A stretch of DNA of 64,000 bases from Panulirus ornatus. Lineage: Eukaryota > Arthropoda > Malacostraca > Decapoda > Palinuridae. The position numbers and the translations under genes were made by a program. Shown here piece after piece: positions 13,961-26,560 of this stretch; within the stretch, counting starts at the first letter, position 1, and every line of letters starts with the position of its first letter. The stretch is from assembly GCF_036320965.1 (NCBI RefSeq), contig NC_092271.1, forward strand, positions 27,178,536-27,242,535, given 5' to 3'. Under the pieces are notes generated by a model. That model was not told the origin of the DNA. It made no database searches and worked only from the letters and a program-made list of their open reading frames with translations.

Positions 13961-15100
13961 GGGAGAATGATTTTAAGAGCGGATCATCTATCTTCATCCT
14001 TATCTCTTACAGAACCCCGGGTTAAAGGTCAGCTTAGCCTCCGTCTTGACATATACATATTCAAGTTCTGTAATTTATGTACGAGTCACTTTAACCAGAT
14101 TTCCATTTACATCAGATGATTTTTCCTCTGCGTCAAAATTACACGGATCTGGTTCTTTTGATGTGGTCTCTACTGTCCATACTGAAAGTAAAGACTTCAG
14201 TTGATACGTTTGTGGTATCTTTATGGTAAATGAGGAACACATGGTCACCCACTAATGGCGCCATTGTATTCTTTACGATATATGTAAAGTCTTGGAGGAA
14301 CTTTTAATGTTTTGCCTTTGCAAGCTTTTCATAATTCCGCTTGATGCCTCTGATTTTGTTCTTGTATTCACTTTAATGATCATCACATATGTGGCCATTC
14401 TTTTTTTCTTTTAGAACACCTGAATCTTTTGACACATTACATAACTCAGACACACACACAGATATATCTCACGAAACACATGCAACATAGCTCAGAAGCT
14501 CATAAACCTATACCCCAGGCACACATATGAGCATGAGGATGATACCCACAATAGAGACATATGAGAATAACTCCGGGTGCTCTATAATTCCACTCACATC
14601 CAAGAACGCTCTCCACTTTCCTGAAGAAAGATCTTAGGTTATGGGTCGCAGTAAAGAGCCACAGGACTTAATCTCTTATTTCCACAGTGTGGGTCGTATC
14701 TCCATCGTCCAATGTGGCAATACATTTTTGCAGTACTCACGAACGTGTTACAATATGGAGAGAAGACATAACGAAGAGACGTATGTTCCTTCACTCTCCA
14801 TAACTGGACATCGAAGTAAGTAATGCATTTAGGTTATTCAGCAAATCAGTTCAGAAGCTGGACGAATTTACGATTGTATCAGCTCCCTTAGAAATGATTG
14901 GCATATCAAATTATGTGAGACTGAAATCTACTTGACACTTTCATGTCAGAGATTCTGTTGAACGAAAATCATTTTCATCTTTCTTTGGGAAACCAAAATC
15001 TGCTTACCCATATCTGGAGTTTTAGTTGAATTATGATAGAATCATGGTTAAGAAACTATCGAAAATACATGTGGGGGCTTGGTCAATGATTTTTTTTTTT
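13961..15100. other. No gene seen
   Basis: AT-rich, no long open frame and no tandem period I can follow. A T16-18 run lies near 15090. Confidence 0.4.
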
Positions 15101-15124
15101 TTTTTGTCATTTTACATCATAACA

Positions 15125-15190
15125 GAGAATGAACCATTCTGAAGCAAATGAACCATATCGAACCAAATAAACCAAACTGAACCAAATGTC
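15125..15190. repeat. Decayed GAACCAAA repeat
   Basis: GAACCAT, GAACCAAA and AACCAAAC words recur about every 10-16 bp. Confidence 0.5.
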
Positions 15191-15616
15191 GAGAAAAATG
15201 AATTTCGCTTCCGGGAAACAAATGCCTCGGTTGACGTAGACAAGACACTAGATATCATAAAGATGCCTGAGGCTTTGACACAAGGATGCATCATATCTGG
15301 GAGTGAGGGAGGGAGGGACCAGAAACCCAGCAAAATATCAAGAGAGAAAGCTGTTGTTGGCCGACATCATGGAACCCCAAGATTTGCTTTGGTGTTCCGG
15401 CTTCCACAGTCTCATATAAGCCACGACCGGCTCGCAATGACCTTAGTGACTGACCCTCGGGCTTCACAACCTGGGTCCTGCGTGGACGGTCGTCGCCTAG
15501 CTTGTCCCAGGAGCTCCCATTGGACGCTCCAGGATTCTGGAAGGCACAATCAGCCAGTAAGAATTATCGGTGGATACTTCGACGGGCCAATCACGGCTGC
15601 GGTTGGCGGGGAGGTG

Positions 15617-15619
<3 letters not shown>
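15191..15619. other. No gene seen
   Basis: Open in one plus frame for about 120 codons before the CT array, but the peptide resembles nothing I know. Confidence 0.35.

Positions 15620-15697
<78 letters not shown>
15620..15697. repeat. (TC)n microsatellite
   Basis: Pure TC run of 78 bp. Confidence 0.98.
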
Positions 15698-15700
<3 letters not shown>

Positions 15701-16019
15701 TCTCTCTCAAGGCCTTGATGAGCTCTTGCATTCGAGATCCGTGACTTGAGAATTTAAGGGTATGTAACAAACTGCTGGAAATTTCATGACTGAGAATTAC
15801 CCCAGCCTCGGGGTCGCCAAGGGTGAGTTGATCAACCCCTGAATTACAACACGTTCTCTATGACTTCTCCAGTTCTGGATCCCAGCGGAGGGCTGTGCGG
15901 TCGTACGCCGGCTGAACCAACCATTATTACTCTGCGACGCGAGGATTACTTTGAAGAATAAGGATAATGATTTCTAGTTGTTGGTAAACATGTCCGATAA
16001 GTGGATAATGATGCACGAC

Positions 16020-16325
16020 CTCACATCTTCGTTATGAGGTGACTGTATGGTAAATAAATCTATTTTGTATCACATCACATCTCTTTACTGTGCCATGATT
16101 ATATGGGAAAGAAATCTAGTATAAAGTATCATGTCACATCTTTATTTCAAGATGAGTATGGCAAAGAAAACCTACTTTGACGTACTATCTTTACTGAGAG
16201 ATAACTGTATGGTAAATAGATCTATAAAGATATATCATCTCACATCTTCACTGTAGGAAGACTGTACGATAAATAAAGGTATTGTGATGCATTATCTCAA
16301 CTTATTTACTCTGAGACGAATCCTC
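16020..16325. repeat. Decayed ~56-bp minisatellite
   Basis: GACTGTATGGTAAATAAATC-like words start near 16041, 16097, 16154, 16203 and 16260. Each is followed by CACATC...TTTACTG. Five AT-rich units with 50-57 bp spacing are visible. Confidence 0.7.
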
Positions 16326-16701
16326 GTGCTATACTCCTACACCCTGAGGTGACCTTCGTCACGTAACCAGCGCTGATGTTTTGCTCAGCCTCTCTTCTTC
16401 GTATTGAGGAAGAGGAGCGGAGGCCACCATCCCAATACTGAGGCCAGTTCTCAGGATAATTTTCTTTTTGTGCGTGTGGGTTCAGTGATGACTTCTCAGA
16501 GGTATGGTTGAGTTCTCAGAGGTGTGGTGCCTCCGCCCTCACCTGCGTCATGAACTACGGAGGTGTTCCTGTGGACAGCCTAAACCTGGGCTGAGGGAAG
16601 GCTCTCGAAGTCACAGTGGTCTTGGCTCGGTACATTTTGAGTCTCGTTCAGCACTTCGAGTCCACTGCCTCCATCTCCGCAACCTTACCAGCTTTCCCCC
16701 C

Positions 16702-16802
<101 letters not shown>

Positions 16803-16971
16803 TTCTGTTCACCTCAGCTTCTTCCTTTATCATGCTTTCCAACACCTCATCATCTGTCTTCTTGATCTGATTCTTACAATTTTCTTCAGTTCTTTTCTTT
16901 CGTTTGCCCTTACGTTAACGATGTCTCTGCCATTTTCTCCCCGCATTTTCTCTTTCCCATTGGTTCATTTC

Positions 16972-16974
<3 letters not shown>

Positions 16975-17055
<81 letters not shown>
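16975..17055. repeat. (TC)n microsatellite
   Basis: Pure TC run of 81 bp. Confidence 0.98.
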
Positions 17056-17057
<2 letters not shown>

Positions 17058-17395
17058 CTTTCTCTCCTTAACTGTTCAGGTTTCTTCAGCCCCTGTACAC
17101 TGGATTTCAACTTTCTATCATTTTCTCCCTCCATTTCTCTTTACTCTTATCACCCCTCTTCCTTCCCTCTACACTCCCATTGTTCCTCTAATTCCACATC
17201 ATCCACTTCATACTGTGCACTCCCTTTATCTGCATCTTGTTCCATCTTTATTACTAAAATTGATTTATTTCCACGTCATTTTATTCGCCTCGTTCACACT
17301 TTATTTTGACAAAGGTTCGTGACCTTATCTCTCTCTCTCTTTCTCTCCTCTGTCATTATTTTCTTTAAGATTGTTTTCCTTTGTGTGTAGACTGG

Positions 17396-17400
<5 letters not shown>
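17056..17400. repeat. Cryptic pyrimidine-rich sequence
   Basis: T/C-dominated plus strand with CTCC, TTCC and TCTC words but no fixed period. This looks like decayed CT-array DNA. The long SL-rich frame through it is not a gene. Confidence 0.5.

Positions 17401-17426
<26 letters not shown>
17400..17426. repeat. (GA)n microsatellite
   Basis: Short pure GA run. Confidence 0.95.
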
Positions 17427-17562
17427 CCAATTTCATATATCAACTTTAATTCTTTTTTCTTCTCCTGCAATATTTATGGACATAATCCGACAGTCCTTTG
17501 GCCAACAGGTCATTAAACCCTGGACAAACACAGGCACGACTGTCACACCCACACGAGAGGGA

Positions 17563-18262
17563 GGCATTATAGGATCCTCCAACACCACACAGGAGGGAGG
17601 CATTATAGGATCCTCCAACACCACACAGGAGGGAGGCATTATAGGATCCTCCAACACCACACAGGAGGGAGGCATTATAGGATCCTCCAACACCACACAG
17701 GAGGGAGGCATTATAGGATCCCCTAACACCACACAGGAGGGAGGCATTATAGGATCCTCCAACACCACATAGGAGGGAGGCATTATAGGATCCCCAACAC
17801 CACACAGGAGGGAGGCATTATAGGATCCTCCAACACCACACAGGAGGGAGGCATTATAGGATCCCCCAACACCACACAGGAGGGAGGCATTATAGGATCC
17901 CCCAACACCACACAGGAGGGAGGCATTATAGGATCCCCCAACACCACACAGGAGGGAGGCATTATAGGATCCCCCAACACCACACAGGAGGGAGGCATTA
18001 TAGGATCCTCCAACACCACATAGGAGGGAGGCATTATAGGATCCCCAACACCGCACAGGAGGGAGGCATTATAGGATCCCCAACACCGCACAGGAGGGAG
18101 GCATTATAGGATCCCCCAACACCACACAGGAGGGAGGCATTATAGGATCCCCCAACACCACATAGGAGGGAGGCATTATAGGATCCCCAACACCGCACAG
18201 GAGGGAGGCATTATAGGATCCCCCTAACACCACACAGGAGGGAGGCATTATAGGACTCTCCA
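17563..18262. repeat. 36-bp minisatellite, 20 copies
   Basis: Units begin with GGCATTATAGGATCC and end in CAGGAGGGA. Starts fall every 36 bp with 35- and 37-bp length variants (17563, 17599, 17635 ... 18207, 18244). Every full unit carries GGATCC. Three units have CACAT in place of CACAC (starts 17743, 17994, 18136), and each is followed at once by a 35-bp unit, a sign of block duplication. Because 36 is divisible by three, EGGIIGSSNTTQ and its reverse reading GSYNASLLCGVG stay open, but these are by-products. Confidence 0.97.
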
Positions 18263-18528
18263 ACAACTCTGCCAGCAAGGTACAACCAGACACATGAGCG
18301 AGACCTGATGCCTTCACCAATATCCTTATCGATCGCCACAACCACCACACCTCTTGCCTTGGTTTTTAGATCAACACAAATCCTAATTGAACGCTTTTGT
18401 TCACCAGAGGGTTCCTGGCCGCCAGCCACTAAGCTTTAAAAGTCGGCCGCAACTTACGATAAGCCTAAGTTCAGCTTGAATACTGTCAGGCAATCATGAA
18501 TAATAATGATATGCAGACTGGTAAGTCC

Positions 18529-18530
<2 letters not shown>

Positions 18531-18568
<38 letters not shown>
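18531..18568. repeat. (CT)n microsatellite
   Basis: Pure CT run. Confidence 0.97.
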
Positions 18569-18572
<4 letters not shown>

Positions 18573-18834
18573 GTTTTCTTATCTCAGTGCTTGAGTCGCT
18601 GGTGATTTAACCTTACTGCTTTTAAAAGCAGGATGGCGGCTCTCAGTGTCCGAAGCTTTGGTTCTGCTTGATCTTTGCCGCTTTGTCATCGCCACTGCTT
18701 TTGTTTGGGAGAGGAGCAGATCTGTGTCCTGCCCTCTGCAATGATCTTTAGTTTCCACACAGCTTTTGTTTACAGTCTTTTCCAACGTCATTTCAATGAG
18801 AAGTAAACATCCGGTTCATCATCTTCTGGTAAGA

Positions 18835-18966
<132 letters not shown>

Positions 18967-19019
18967 TCGGGACATCTTGCTGCGCATTGGACACTGTTAC
19001 CTGGTTTAGGGATCCCTTC

Positions 19020-19175
19020 CTTCTGTTAACACTGATTGTCCTTGGCTATGCTGTTTTGAAACATGGTTAACACGGCCTTGCTTGGTCTTGGCTACACTGT
19101 TTGCTTACGTCACTCACACTGCTTTGTTTGTCCTTGGCTACGTTGTTTGTTTACATCACCAGTGTTGCCTTGGTT
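19020..19175. repeat. Decayed 46-bp minisatellite
   Basis: CTTGGCTAYRYTGTTT occurs at 19041, 19087 and 19133, exactly 46 bp apart, with a weaker CTTGGTTG copy at about 19169. Confidence 0.75.
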
Positions 19176-19439
19176 GCCCTTAGATAAAGCCGCAGACGTA
19201 CAGTAAAACTGTTTGCTCACAAGATTTGTGTTTGCTTCAGTCGGAAAACAGGTGTTACAGACGCGTCATATATTTTTTCTGGACTCTCAATACGTAGATA
19301 AACAGTAGGTCATGTGAACTGTAAATAACTGTATGAGATTTACTGGTAAAAAAAAGAAATGTATATAACATTAATTAATGAAAAAGATATATATATATAT
19401 AAAACTGTATTACAGTGGCTAAGGTCCGGCAACAATACG

Positions 19440-19760
19440 ATCATGGAAGGAATTAAGTGTAAATGAGGAAGGTATCTAATTAAGACCAGAGAAATGAAAG
19501 TGTCTAATTAAGGCGAAGAGAAATGAAAAGTGGTATCGAATTAATTAAGAAATGAACATGTGTTTAATTAAGACAGAAGGACGAAAAAGTATCTAAGACT
19601 AAAGAAACAAAGTAATCATGACAAAATAAAAAGTGTCTAATGAAAAAAAAAATGAAAAAGTATCTCATTAAATCAAAGAAATAAATATGCACAAAAAAGT
19701 ATCTAATCAACTCAAAAATAAATGAGAGAGACAAGGTATTCAATTAATACAGAAATAAAT
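19440..19760. repeat. Decayed GTATCTAATTAAG repeat
   Basis: GTATCTAATTAAGACNAGAGAAATGAAA-type units recur about eight times with 30-45 bp spacing and heavy A enrichment. Confidence 0.65.
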
Positions 19761-20298
19761 ATATCTGGACCTTACGAGGGCAAGCTCGTGTGACCTTTGG
19801 GCGAGAGGAGAAAAAAATGGCCTCCTTGGCAGCGGTGGTCGCGGGGCGGCCCATAAGTTAATAATAAAAGAGCAGTAAATGTCACGCGACCGGCAAACAA
19901 AAAAGAAAAAAAAAAAGAGAGAAAGAAAAAAAAAAGGGGGGATGGAAGGGTGGAGGAGGGGTGGGGAGCCAGCCAGCCTATCCACTGCAGCCAACACTGA
20001 CCGAATCCCCTCCTGCTTCCTCTGGTCATGACAACACGGGAATGGAATCATGCTCGTTCTCACCTAACAAGCTCTCCCCTGGTGATGGGCTGAGTGTGCA
20101 GTCGACGTACTTATCGATAAACTGGAGGAGGTTCTGATGAAGTGTGGGGTTGGACTGTGTCACTAATCTGCCTTGTGTAATGGAGGTAGTGGGACGACGC
20201 TGAGAAAAAAGAAAAAAGAAACATTTGTTTCTACCTATTTGATGACGAAAGCTCCGTAGAATGACAGACGGAAATGTGGGATGATGTATGGCCATGTC

Positions 20299-20299
<1 letters not shown>

Positions 20300-20393
<94 letters not shown>
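20300..20393. repeat. (GA)n microsatellite
   Basis: Pure GA run of 94 bp. Confidence 0.98.
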
Positions 20394-20395
<2 letters not shown>

Positions 20396-20609
20396 TCCTT
20401 TGCACCCAATACTACCTCAGAGGAGGTCATCGCCCGGCATAGTAAAAGTATACATTTACATAGAAAGTGGATTGTTAAGGTAGATAGTTCCCTAATTGGT
20501 TGTTAGCTAAGGGTGGATAGTTCCGAAAGGTTAGGGACCAGGTTGCAGGAGCCTGGGTTGGCTGAGATAATATGGCCAGATCCTCTGGATAGAACAGCTC
20601 CTTTAATTA

Positions 20610-20785
20610 ACACGACGGTACGACCCTTAGACACGACTATACAGTCCCTCCGCACGACGGTACGACCCTTCAGCACGACCATGCAGTCCTTCAGCACGAC
20701 CCTCTGGTATGATGATAACATACTCAAGGGTCGTAACGTCGTTCTCAAGGGTCGTACCGACGCCCTTAAGGGGTCAACCATGCGG
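20610..20785. repeat. Decayed CGACGGTACGACCCTT repeat in both orientations
   Basis: CACGACGGTACGACCCTT occurs twice in forward sense (about 20614 and 20654). AAGGGTCGTACCGACG and AAGGGTCGTAACGTCG occur in reverse sense at about 20727-20765. The block therefore contains an imperfect inverted repeat around a roughly 60-bp centre. Confidence 0.65.
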
Positions 20786-20999
20786 TGATTCTCCAAAACG
20801 TGGATCGTTCGAATAGCAATGATTCCACACAGTAGTCGATAAGGGTCGTGGGTCGGGGTCACCACGAGTGGGTTGGTAGTTAACGGTAGAATCGTCCTTC
20901 AAGGTCACGTGTGTGAGGTCGTTGAGCCGTGGAGTAATTAAAATATAGTCTACCTAACTACCGACTGCTATTACTGAATGATTCATATGGAAACCTAAG

Positions 21000-21125
21000 A
21001 TACGAGCCTTGAGCACGACGGTACGATCCTCATGGTCCGGTGCAAACAAAACCACGGTGTTACAGCCCCAAGTCATGCTTCTGCCGCTCCGTGCTGGCAG
21101 AGTCGTACCGTCGTGCTACCCAGGT
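21000..21125. repeat. Second copy of the ACGACGGTACGA repeat
   Basis: CCTTGAGCACGACGGTACGA begins near 21007 and GAGTCGTACCGTCGTGC lies near 21096-21113 in the opposite sense. The family is shared with 20610-20785 and 6570-6800. Confidence 0.55.
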
Positions 21126-21599
21126 GAACAGACGAACGTACGTACGTACGCCCTGGTCAGTCTGCAAGTAGTTAAACTGGCAACTGGACTGCTTATGATG
21201 ACTAACAGACCATAGGGTATATTTCTGCTTGGATTCACGAGGAAGTCATGAGCCTTTAATCAACCGTGTATCCCACCTTTACTATACTCACTGGACTTCC
21301 CTGGAGAAGACTATATTTAGATGTAACAATATATAAAGTTATTATTCATCATACATGATAGCTATGGCTATATGTGTGTGCGAAAGAGGCCTTTGTTTTG
21401 GCGTTCCTGGCGCCACCTTCAGAATCCGGGAGAGGAATCGTGATATAAAGGCGTTACAATCTACAGTGGTAGTTAATGGAGACATTGTATTGTGGCTGTA
21501 TTTTTTACGTTGGCTTTTACGATTTAATCGGTTGTTGTACAAACGCCGAGAAAACCTGTTGGAGGGTAGTTTGTTTGCAGGGTCCGCCTTCCTGCGTTC

Positions 21600-21890
21600 T
21601 GACTGGCTAGTGAATTAGCCCTGAATATTCAGTTAGATCTTTTTTCATTGGTGCATTCACATGGAGCGTCCAGTGAGATAGCTTCTTTATCTCGACCCAC
21701 GTTTAGATTGGCTGTTTTACGAGCACTGCGTACCCAGTAAGATGGGTAGCTTACAATGTCCTCCGTTTCCATTGGCTCTTTCAGGTAGCCAATAAGGAGT
21801 TACCTATGAATAATGCAATGGGTAGTTTAGCCTGGGTTTGCCGATTATCCAATGAGGATTGATGGCATTTTCTTGCTCTGACGGGCTGTT
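21600..21890. repeat. ATTGG/CCAAT-bearing decayed repeat
   Basis: ATTGGC, ATTGGT, CCAATAAGG, CCAATGAGG and similar words recur every 20-60 bp with GTAGCTTA and TAGTTTA phrases between them. The CCAAT words are probably incidental to an old tandem unit and not regulatory sites. Confidence 0.45.
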
Positions 21891-22223
21891 AATGTGATGC
21901 TAATTTCGTCATTATGTTTATAAATGTGTTGGTGTAACGGCTTATAAGGTAACAAGAGTATGGGTGTTACGATCCCCCGTAAGCTGATTGGAGAGGGAGA
22001 GGGGGAGAGAGAGAGCAGGGCTAAACACCCATTGATGAGGTGTTGCTTGGCATATCATTATTCCCTGGCTGGCGCCACAACATGCAAGGGGCAAACGTGT
22101 GATCCCGTGCCTCATTATGAGTCGTTAATGGCTGCATTGCAGTCTACCCTACGAACTGCCTTGCTCTCCTTATTTGCATGTTGGGGAGAGATTTATTGCC
22201 GTCTGCTACCGCTATAACCCAAC

Positions 22224-22226
<3 letters not shown>

Positions 22227-22303
<77 letters not shown>
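22227..22303. repeat. (TC)n microsatellite
   Basis: Pure TC run of 77 bp. Confidence 0.98.
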
Positions 22304-22308
<5 letters not shown>

Positions 22309-22441
22309 AGGTTGCAGGACCTGTGGAGCGTCGGGAACTGCCAAAGATAATGATATTCATTGGGCTGAAAAGCCCTTCTTACTCGCGAATGTTACTGAAT
22401 CGATGACATCATAACTGAAGAGTTGTGAGAAGTTTAGGTTG

Positions 22442-22444
<3 letters not shown>

Positions 22445-22481
<37 letters not shown>
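22445..22481. repeat. (GT)n microsatellite
   Basis: Pure GT run. Confidence 0.97.
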
Positions 22482-22483
<2 letters not shown>

Positions 22484-22671
22484 CGGACTCCACCTGCATG
22501 TGCTTACGTCGCGAGCCGATAGTTACCTTCCCCCTAGGGTGTATTGTCATCAGTGGACGAGAATAACTTCTTGATGCGGAACTTCTCACTCCAGAGGAGG
22601 CCATCATTCCCTTGCTACTGAATGTGGCGCAGCCATAACGGTACGGAAGCCCCGTACAAAGGGTCTTAAGG

Positions 22672-22672
<1 letters not shown>

Positions 22673-22755
<83 letters not shown>
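22673..22755. repeat. (TA)n microsatellite
   Basis: Pure TA run of 83 bp. Confidence 0.98.
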
Positions 22756-22757
<2 letters not shown>

Positions 22758-23094
22758 GCACACTTCTAAGTTGCTAGAGAAGTTATAATACGAGATTATG
22801 CAGGTATGCGACATTTACAGCGCCAGCACAAAAAATATGCAAATTACTGCTTGTTCACTGTTAAGAAAAAACCGAGATTATTTTCGATGATGCACCTCAT
22901 TATTTACAACAGGTTGTGGGTGGAGAGGGAGAGGGACTTATGACTGCGTAAGATGAAATGTGAATTGGATCCAATCCTTTATATCTTAGTGTGTAGATGG
23001 TGTGATGGTGGAGGCGTCAAACTGGCTGTTAATGTACGATATTCACTTTCTGAATCTACCTCTACACATCTGAGAGATTGACTAAGTTTCACTT

Positions 23095-23241
<147 letters not shown>

Positions 23242-23339
23242 GTTTATTCTTTTTTCATGTATTTGTCTGTCTGTCTCCATCAATATCTCTATATCTATCT
23301 ATCTATCCATCTATCTGTCTATCTCGACAGAAATCTGAC

Positions 23340-23714
23340 AATAATAACTTAATACGACACTGAAATGGAACAAATGAGAATACGGAAGACTATGAAATGC
23401 TATGAAATGCAGACGATGAGCAAACATGAGAGCAGTTGTGAGAACACCAGTGTAGCATCAACTGCTAAAAAAAAAAAAAAGAAAATCTTAATCACATAAG
23501 TGGCAACGCTGTTGAGACGCGAGGGTTGGCAATTAATGTTTTTGCCTTAATTACGACGGCCGCTATTACTTTAGCCCCCGAAAAGTGTTATTATTCTCTT
23601 CAGTGCTGTTAATGCACCCTGGGTAACTACCTTTTTTTACTGTAAGTATGTAAAAGAACAGATATGAGTATTTACATTAGTAGGGAGATGCGAGAGACAC
23701 GCAGAGAGACATTT
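23340..23714. other. No gene seen
   Basis: ACTATGAAATGCTATGAAATGC near 23388-23412 is a small duplication and an A14 run lies near 23470. Nothing else is recognised. Confidence 0.4.
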
Positions 23715-23965
23715 ACGGGCCTCCGTGGTGTGGTGGTTGGCATAACCGTACAGTTTGGGCCCACGAATGGGTTCGAATCCCGGGCGCGCGGGGGGTCATC
23801 CTCTCCTCTGGGATGGTCGATTCAATGGGAACGTAGCTCAGGCTTATGACTGTGTACATAGGAGTGAAGGCATGATACATAACACGTTAAGAGACGTGGG
23901 GGAGGGAGCGTGACACATTCCCTCCCCCGCACAGCTCAAATAGGTAATTGTATACTCATATATCC
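23715..23965 (+). mobile_element. tRNA-derived SINE (second family)
   Basis: GGGCCTCCGTGGTGTGGTGG opens a tRNA-like head with an A-box region at 23726-23740 and a perfect B box GGTTCGAATCC at 23770-23780. The body runs through GGTCATCCTCTCCTCTGGG, AGCTCAGGCTTATGAC and AAGGCATGATACATAACACG, and ends near AGGTAATTGTATACTCATAT. From memory this is a common decapod SINE. The head lacks a clean cloverleaf, so it is a retroposon and not a tRNA gene. Low-complexity ATA-rich sequence follows the tail. Confidence 0.82.
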
Positions 23966-24255
23966 ACTGACACACAGACCGATACATACAACGACACATA
24001 TGTATATATATATTATATCTTACCTGCACCCAAACACATAGACATCTACCCATCTACCAACGACATCTACCGTTTCCCAATGGCCCCATGAGAGCCCTTG
24101 CTGGAAATGGTCCTTGTAATACTCCTGGAATACCCCTTTCCAGGAGCCCCCGTAGCTCCAAGGGACTGCGCTACTTCCAGCAACAGGACAGCCTCGCAGA
24201 AGGTGACCTTTCTTTCTCGTTGTGACTATAGGCAGAAGTCTAGTAACACCTCAGC

Positions 24256-24260
<5 letters not shown>
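23966..24260. other. No gene seen
   Basis: ACACATA-rich low-complexity sequence to about 24020, then unrecognised sequence up to the TA array. Confidence 0.4.

Positions 24261-24340
<80 letters not shown>
24261..24340. repeat. (AT)n microsatellite
   Basis: Pure AT run of 80 bp. Confidence 0.98.
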
Positions 24341-24343
<3 letters not shown>

Positions 24344-24739
24344 CATAAACAGAATCTACACACGAACCTTAGAGCCAGCTAACTCACAAGCAACTTGACC
24401 TTTGCAAACCTAACCACTGGATCTTCCCTCCTGCGAACAGAAATGAATGCATTCCGAAGCATTAGCATATCTAGCATCAGGTATCAAGACTTCTAAGTAG
24501 GCGGAGGTCAGGTGAGGGGATCCTCGAGACATAGAGGACCATGATACAGTGTGGACCATCGTCGGTGCATACACCCCGGGAAGGGAGAGCCCAGGCTCGA
24601 GCCGGGCCAAGCTGAGGTGGGAAAGACCTGGTGATGATGAGCCAGTCATGCAGCTTCTTACGTGGGCTGAGTCTTCCTCGCCTTCACTGGTCGTGAAAGG
24701 TGAGGGTGTTCCGCCCGTCGGGGGAAGAGGAGGAGGGGG
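24341..24739. other. No gene seen
   Basis: Open minus-strand frame extended by the adjacent GA array; no family recognised. Confidence 0.35.

Positions 24740-24819
<80 letters not shown>
24740..24819. repeat. (CT)n microsatellite
   Basis: Pure CT run of 80 bp, entered from a purine-rich GGAGGAGGGGG stretch. Confidence 0.98.
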
Positions 24820-24821
<2 letters not shown>

Positions 24822-25192
24822 TGAGGGTTTCCGAGACATTTGACACCAATCAGCAGTTTCTGATCTTTTTTTCCCCTCCTGAATGCCCCTGAATTGATGG
24901 GTCGAACTAATACGAATGACACATACATATTCTAGAATTCAATGGCTGATAAAAACTTTGAAATGTTGTCAAGAAATAAAAAAAAACAGCATTTATAAAC
25001 CTTAGGAAGACACATGGAAAGATGCGCGGGGAAAGAATGATGACGATGAATAGGGAAACTGGCAACCTCTGTAGGTGGAGCCATCTATCGGTAGTATTAT
25101 GCATCGCATGAAGGTGCGCGCCATCTGTTAACGTGCGGCAGAATTATGATTATTGAAATGGGGAGTGTGAACAGCGACTGATGGCCTTGTTT

Positions 25193-25195
<3 letters not shown>
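24820..25195. other. No gene seen
   Basis: AT-rich, without a credible frame or repeat. Confidence 0.4.

Positions 25196-25283
<88 letters not shown>
25196..25283. repeat. (GA)n microsatellite
   Basis: Pure GA run of 88 bp. Confidence 0.98.
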
Positions 25284-25286
<3 letters not shown>

Positions 25287-25429
25287 AAGCAACAGAACAA
25301 GTTCAGGGCAAAGATAATCCCCCAAATGAACTAAAGAATCAGAGCCACAGAGACAGACACAGCAAGACAGACGAGACACAAGCAGCTACATCAAGCACAA
25401 GAGGACCCTGCCCAGTGCTTGCTTAAAGT

Positions 25430-25590
25430 CTCCTCCCTCCTCCCTCCCTGCTTGCTTGCTTGCTTGTTTGAGGTCCCTTCGCTGCCTATCTGCTTGGCCG
25501 CTTGAGGTTCTCCCTCTCTTCTTGCCTGCGTGAGGTCCACCTCCCTCCCTCCCTCCCTCCCTGCCTGCCTGCTTGCCTGCTTGGGATGAC
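25430..25590. repeat. CTCC / GCTT tetranucleotide mosaic
   Basis: (CTCC)n and (GCTT)n or (GCCT)n runs alternate with TTGAGGT phrases about every 60 bp, suggesting a decayed higher-order unit. Confidence 0.65.
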
Positions 25591-25714
25591 GTAAGCGCCC
25601 TGGCTCTCGGGAATAAGATATCAAATTAAGGTTCAGATCTGGCCCGTCTCAGGCGACCTACTGACTAATAATAAGCAGGTGTGGTCTCTGGTCTGGCCTG
25701 GCCTGGTCTGGTCA

Positions 25715-26135
25715 ACCTCTGGTCTGTGTTCCTGGTATGGTTTACAGCGAGGTCTGTGTTCCCTGGTGTAGCTTACAATCCAGTTTACATTGCAATCTGT
25801 GTTAACTGGTGAGTAGTTTACACGGTGAGTAGTTTACACAAGTTATTATTGTGGGCTGTGTTCACTGGTGTAGTTTACACTCAAGTTTTCATTGTAGTCT
25901 GTGTTTCTCAGAGAGGTTTGCACCCGCATGTATAGGGGTATGTGTTCTCTTGTTTACTTTACATTCTGTTATGTGTTCTTACTCTAGCCTAAACTATGGT
26001 CTATATTCACTGGTGTACATAGTTTACGCTCTTCAGTGTTGTCTACATCTTCTGGTATAGTGTACAATGTGGTCTATGTCCTGTAGTGTAGTTTACACTC
26101 TAGTTTACACCTTGGTCTGTGTTCCAAGTATAACT
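25715..26135. repeat. Decayed GGTCTGTGTTCNCTGGTGTAG repeat
   Basis: GTCTGTGTTC, TGGTGTAG and TTTACACT recur about ten times with roughly 35-50 bp spacing across 400 bp. Confidence 0.7.
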
Positions 26136-26189
26136 TGCACTTTCTTGCGACACACATGGTCATGGTATGTCTATTCTCTCATTAAAGTC

Positions 26190-26560
26190 ACGTTTAGATA
26201 ACCAGAGGGATATTATGACGAACAATTACAGATAATAAAAGATAAACAGAGGAAGGAAATGATCTCTAATTATCAATAAGTTTAAGATATCAAAGGGGAT
26301 GAACTGATTTCTAATCACGGACAAGTCCAGATAACCTAAACTGTACAAAGATAATGTAACGGGAGGTGACGAACTCATCTCAGACTACAGACAGGTCGAG
26401 ATAACCGGATGATCATGAGCGAGACAAAATAAACCAGGAGGACGAACAAAGGAGCGAAAACCGTCTGTAATTATAGATAAGATAACCAAGGAGGAGACAA
26501 AGTGACTGATCCTTGATCACAGGATGACTGTTTGAGATCACCAAAGAGGGACGGACTTTG
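26190..26560. repeat. Decayed ~60-bp GATAACCAGAG repeat
   Basis: GATCTCTAATTA, GATTTCTAATCAC and CATCTCAGACTACAGACA precede AGGTCNAGATAACC repeatedly at about 55-65 bp spacing. Confidence 0.6.

Noticed and set aside
17563..18262. CRISPR-like array
   Set aside because: Units are contiguous with no unique spacers and the genome is eukaryotic. The same applies to 43441-44127.
17433..18350. 200-codon frames with EGGIIGSSNTTQ or GSYNASLLCGVG repeats
   Set aside because: The 36-bp unit is divisible by three and stop-free; both strands are open in parallel and no start context, flanking domain or splice signal supports translation.
23715..23790. Functional tRNA gene
   Set aside because: The B box is perfect, but the acceptor arms do not pair and the region is the head of a SINE with a typical body and tail.
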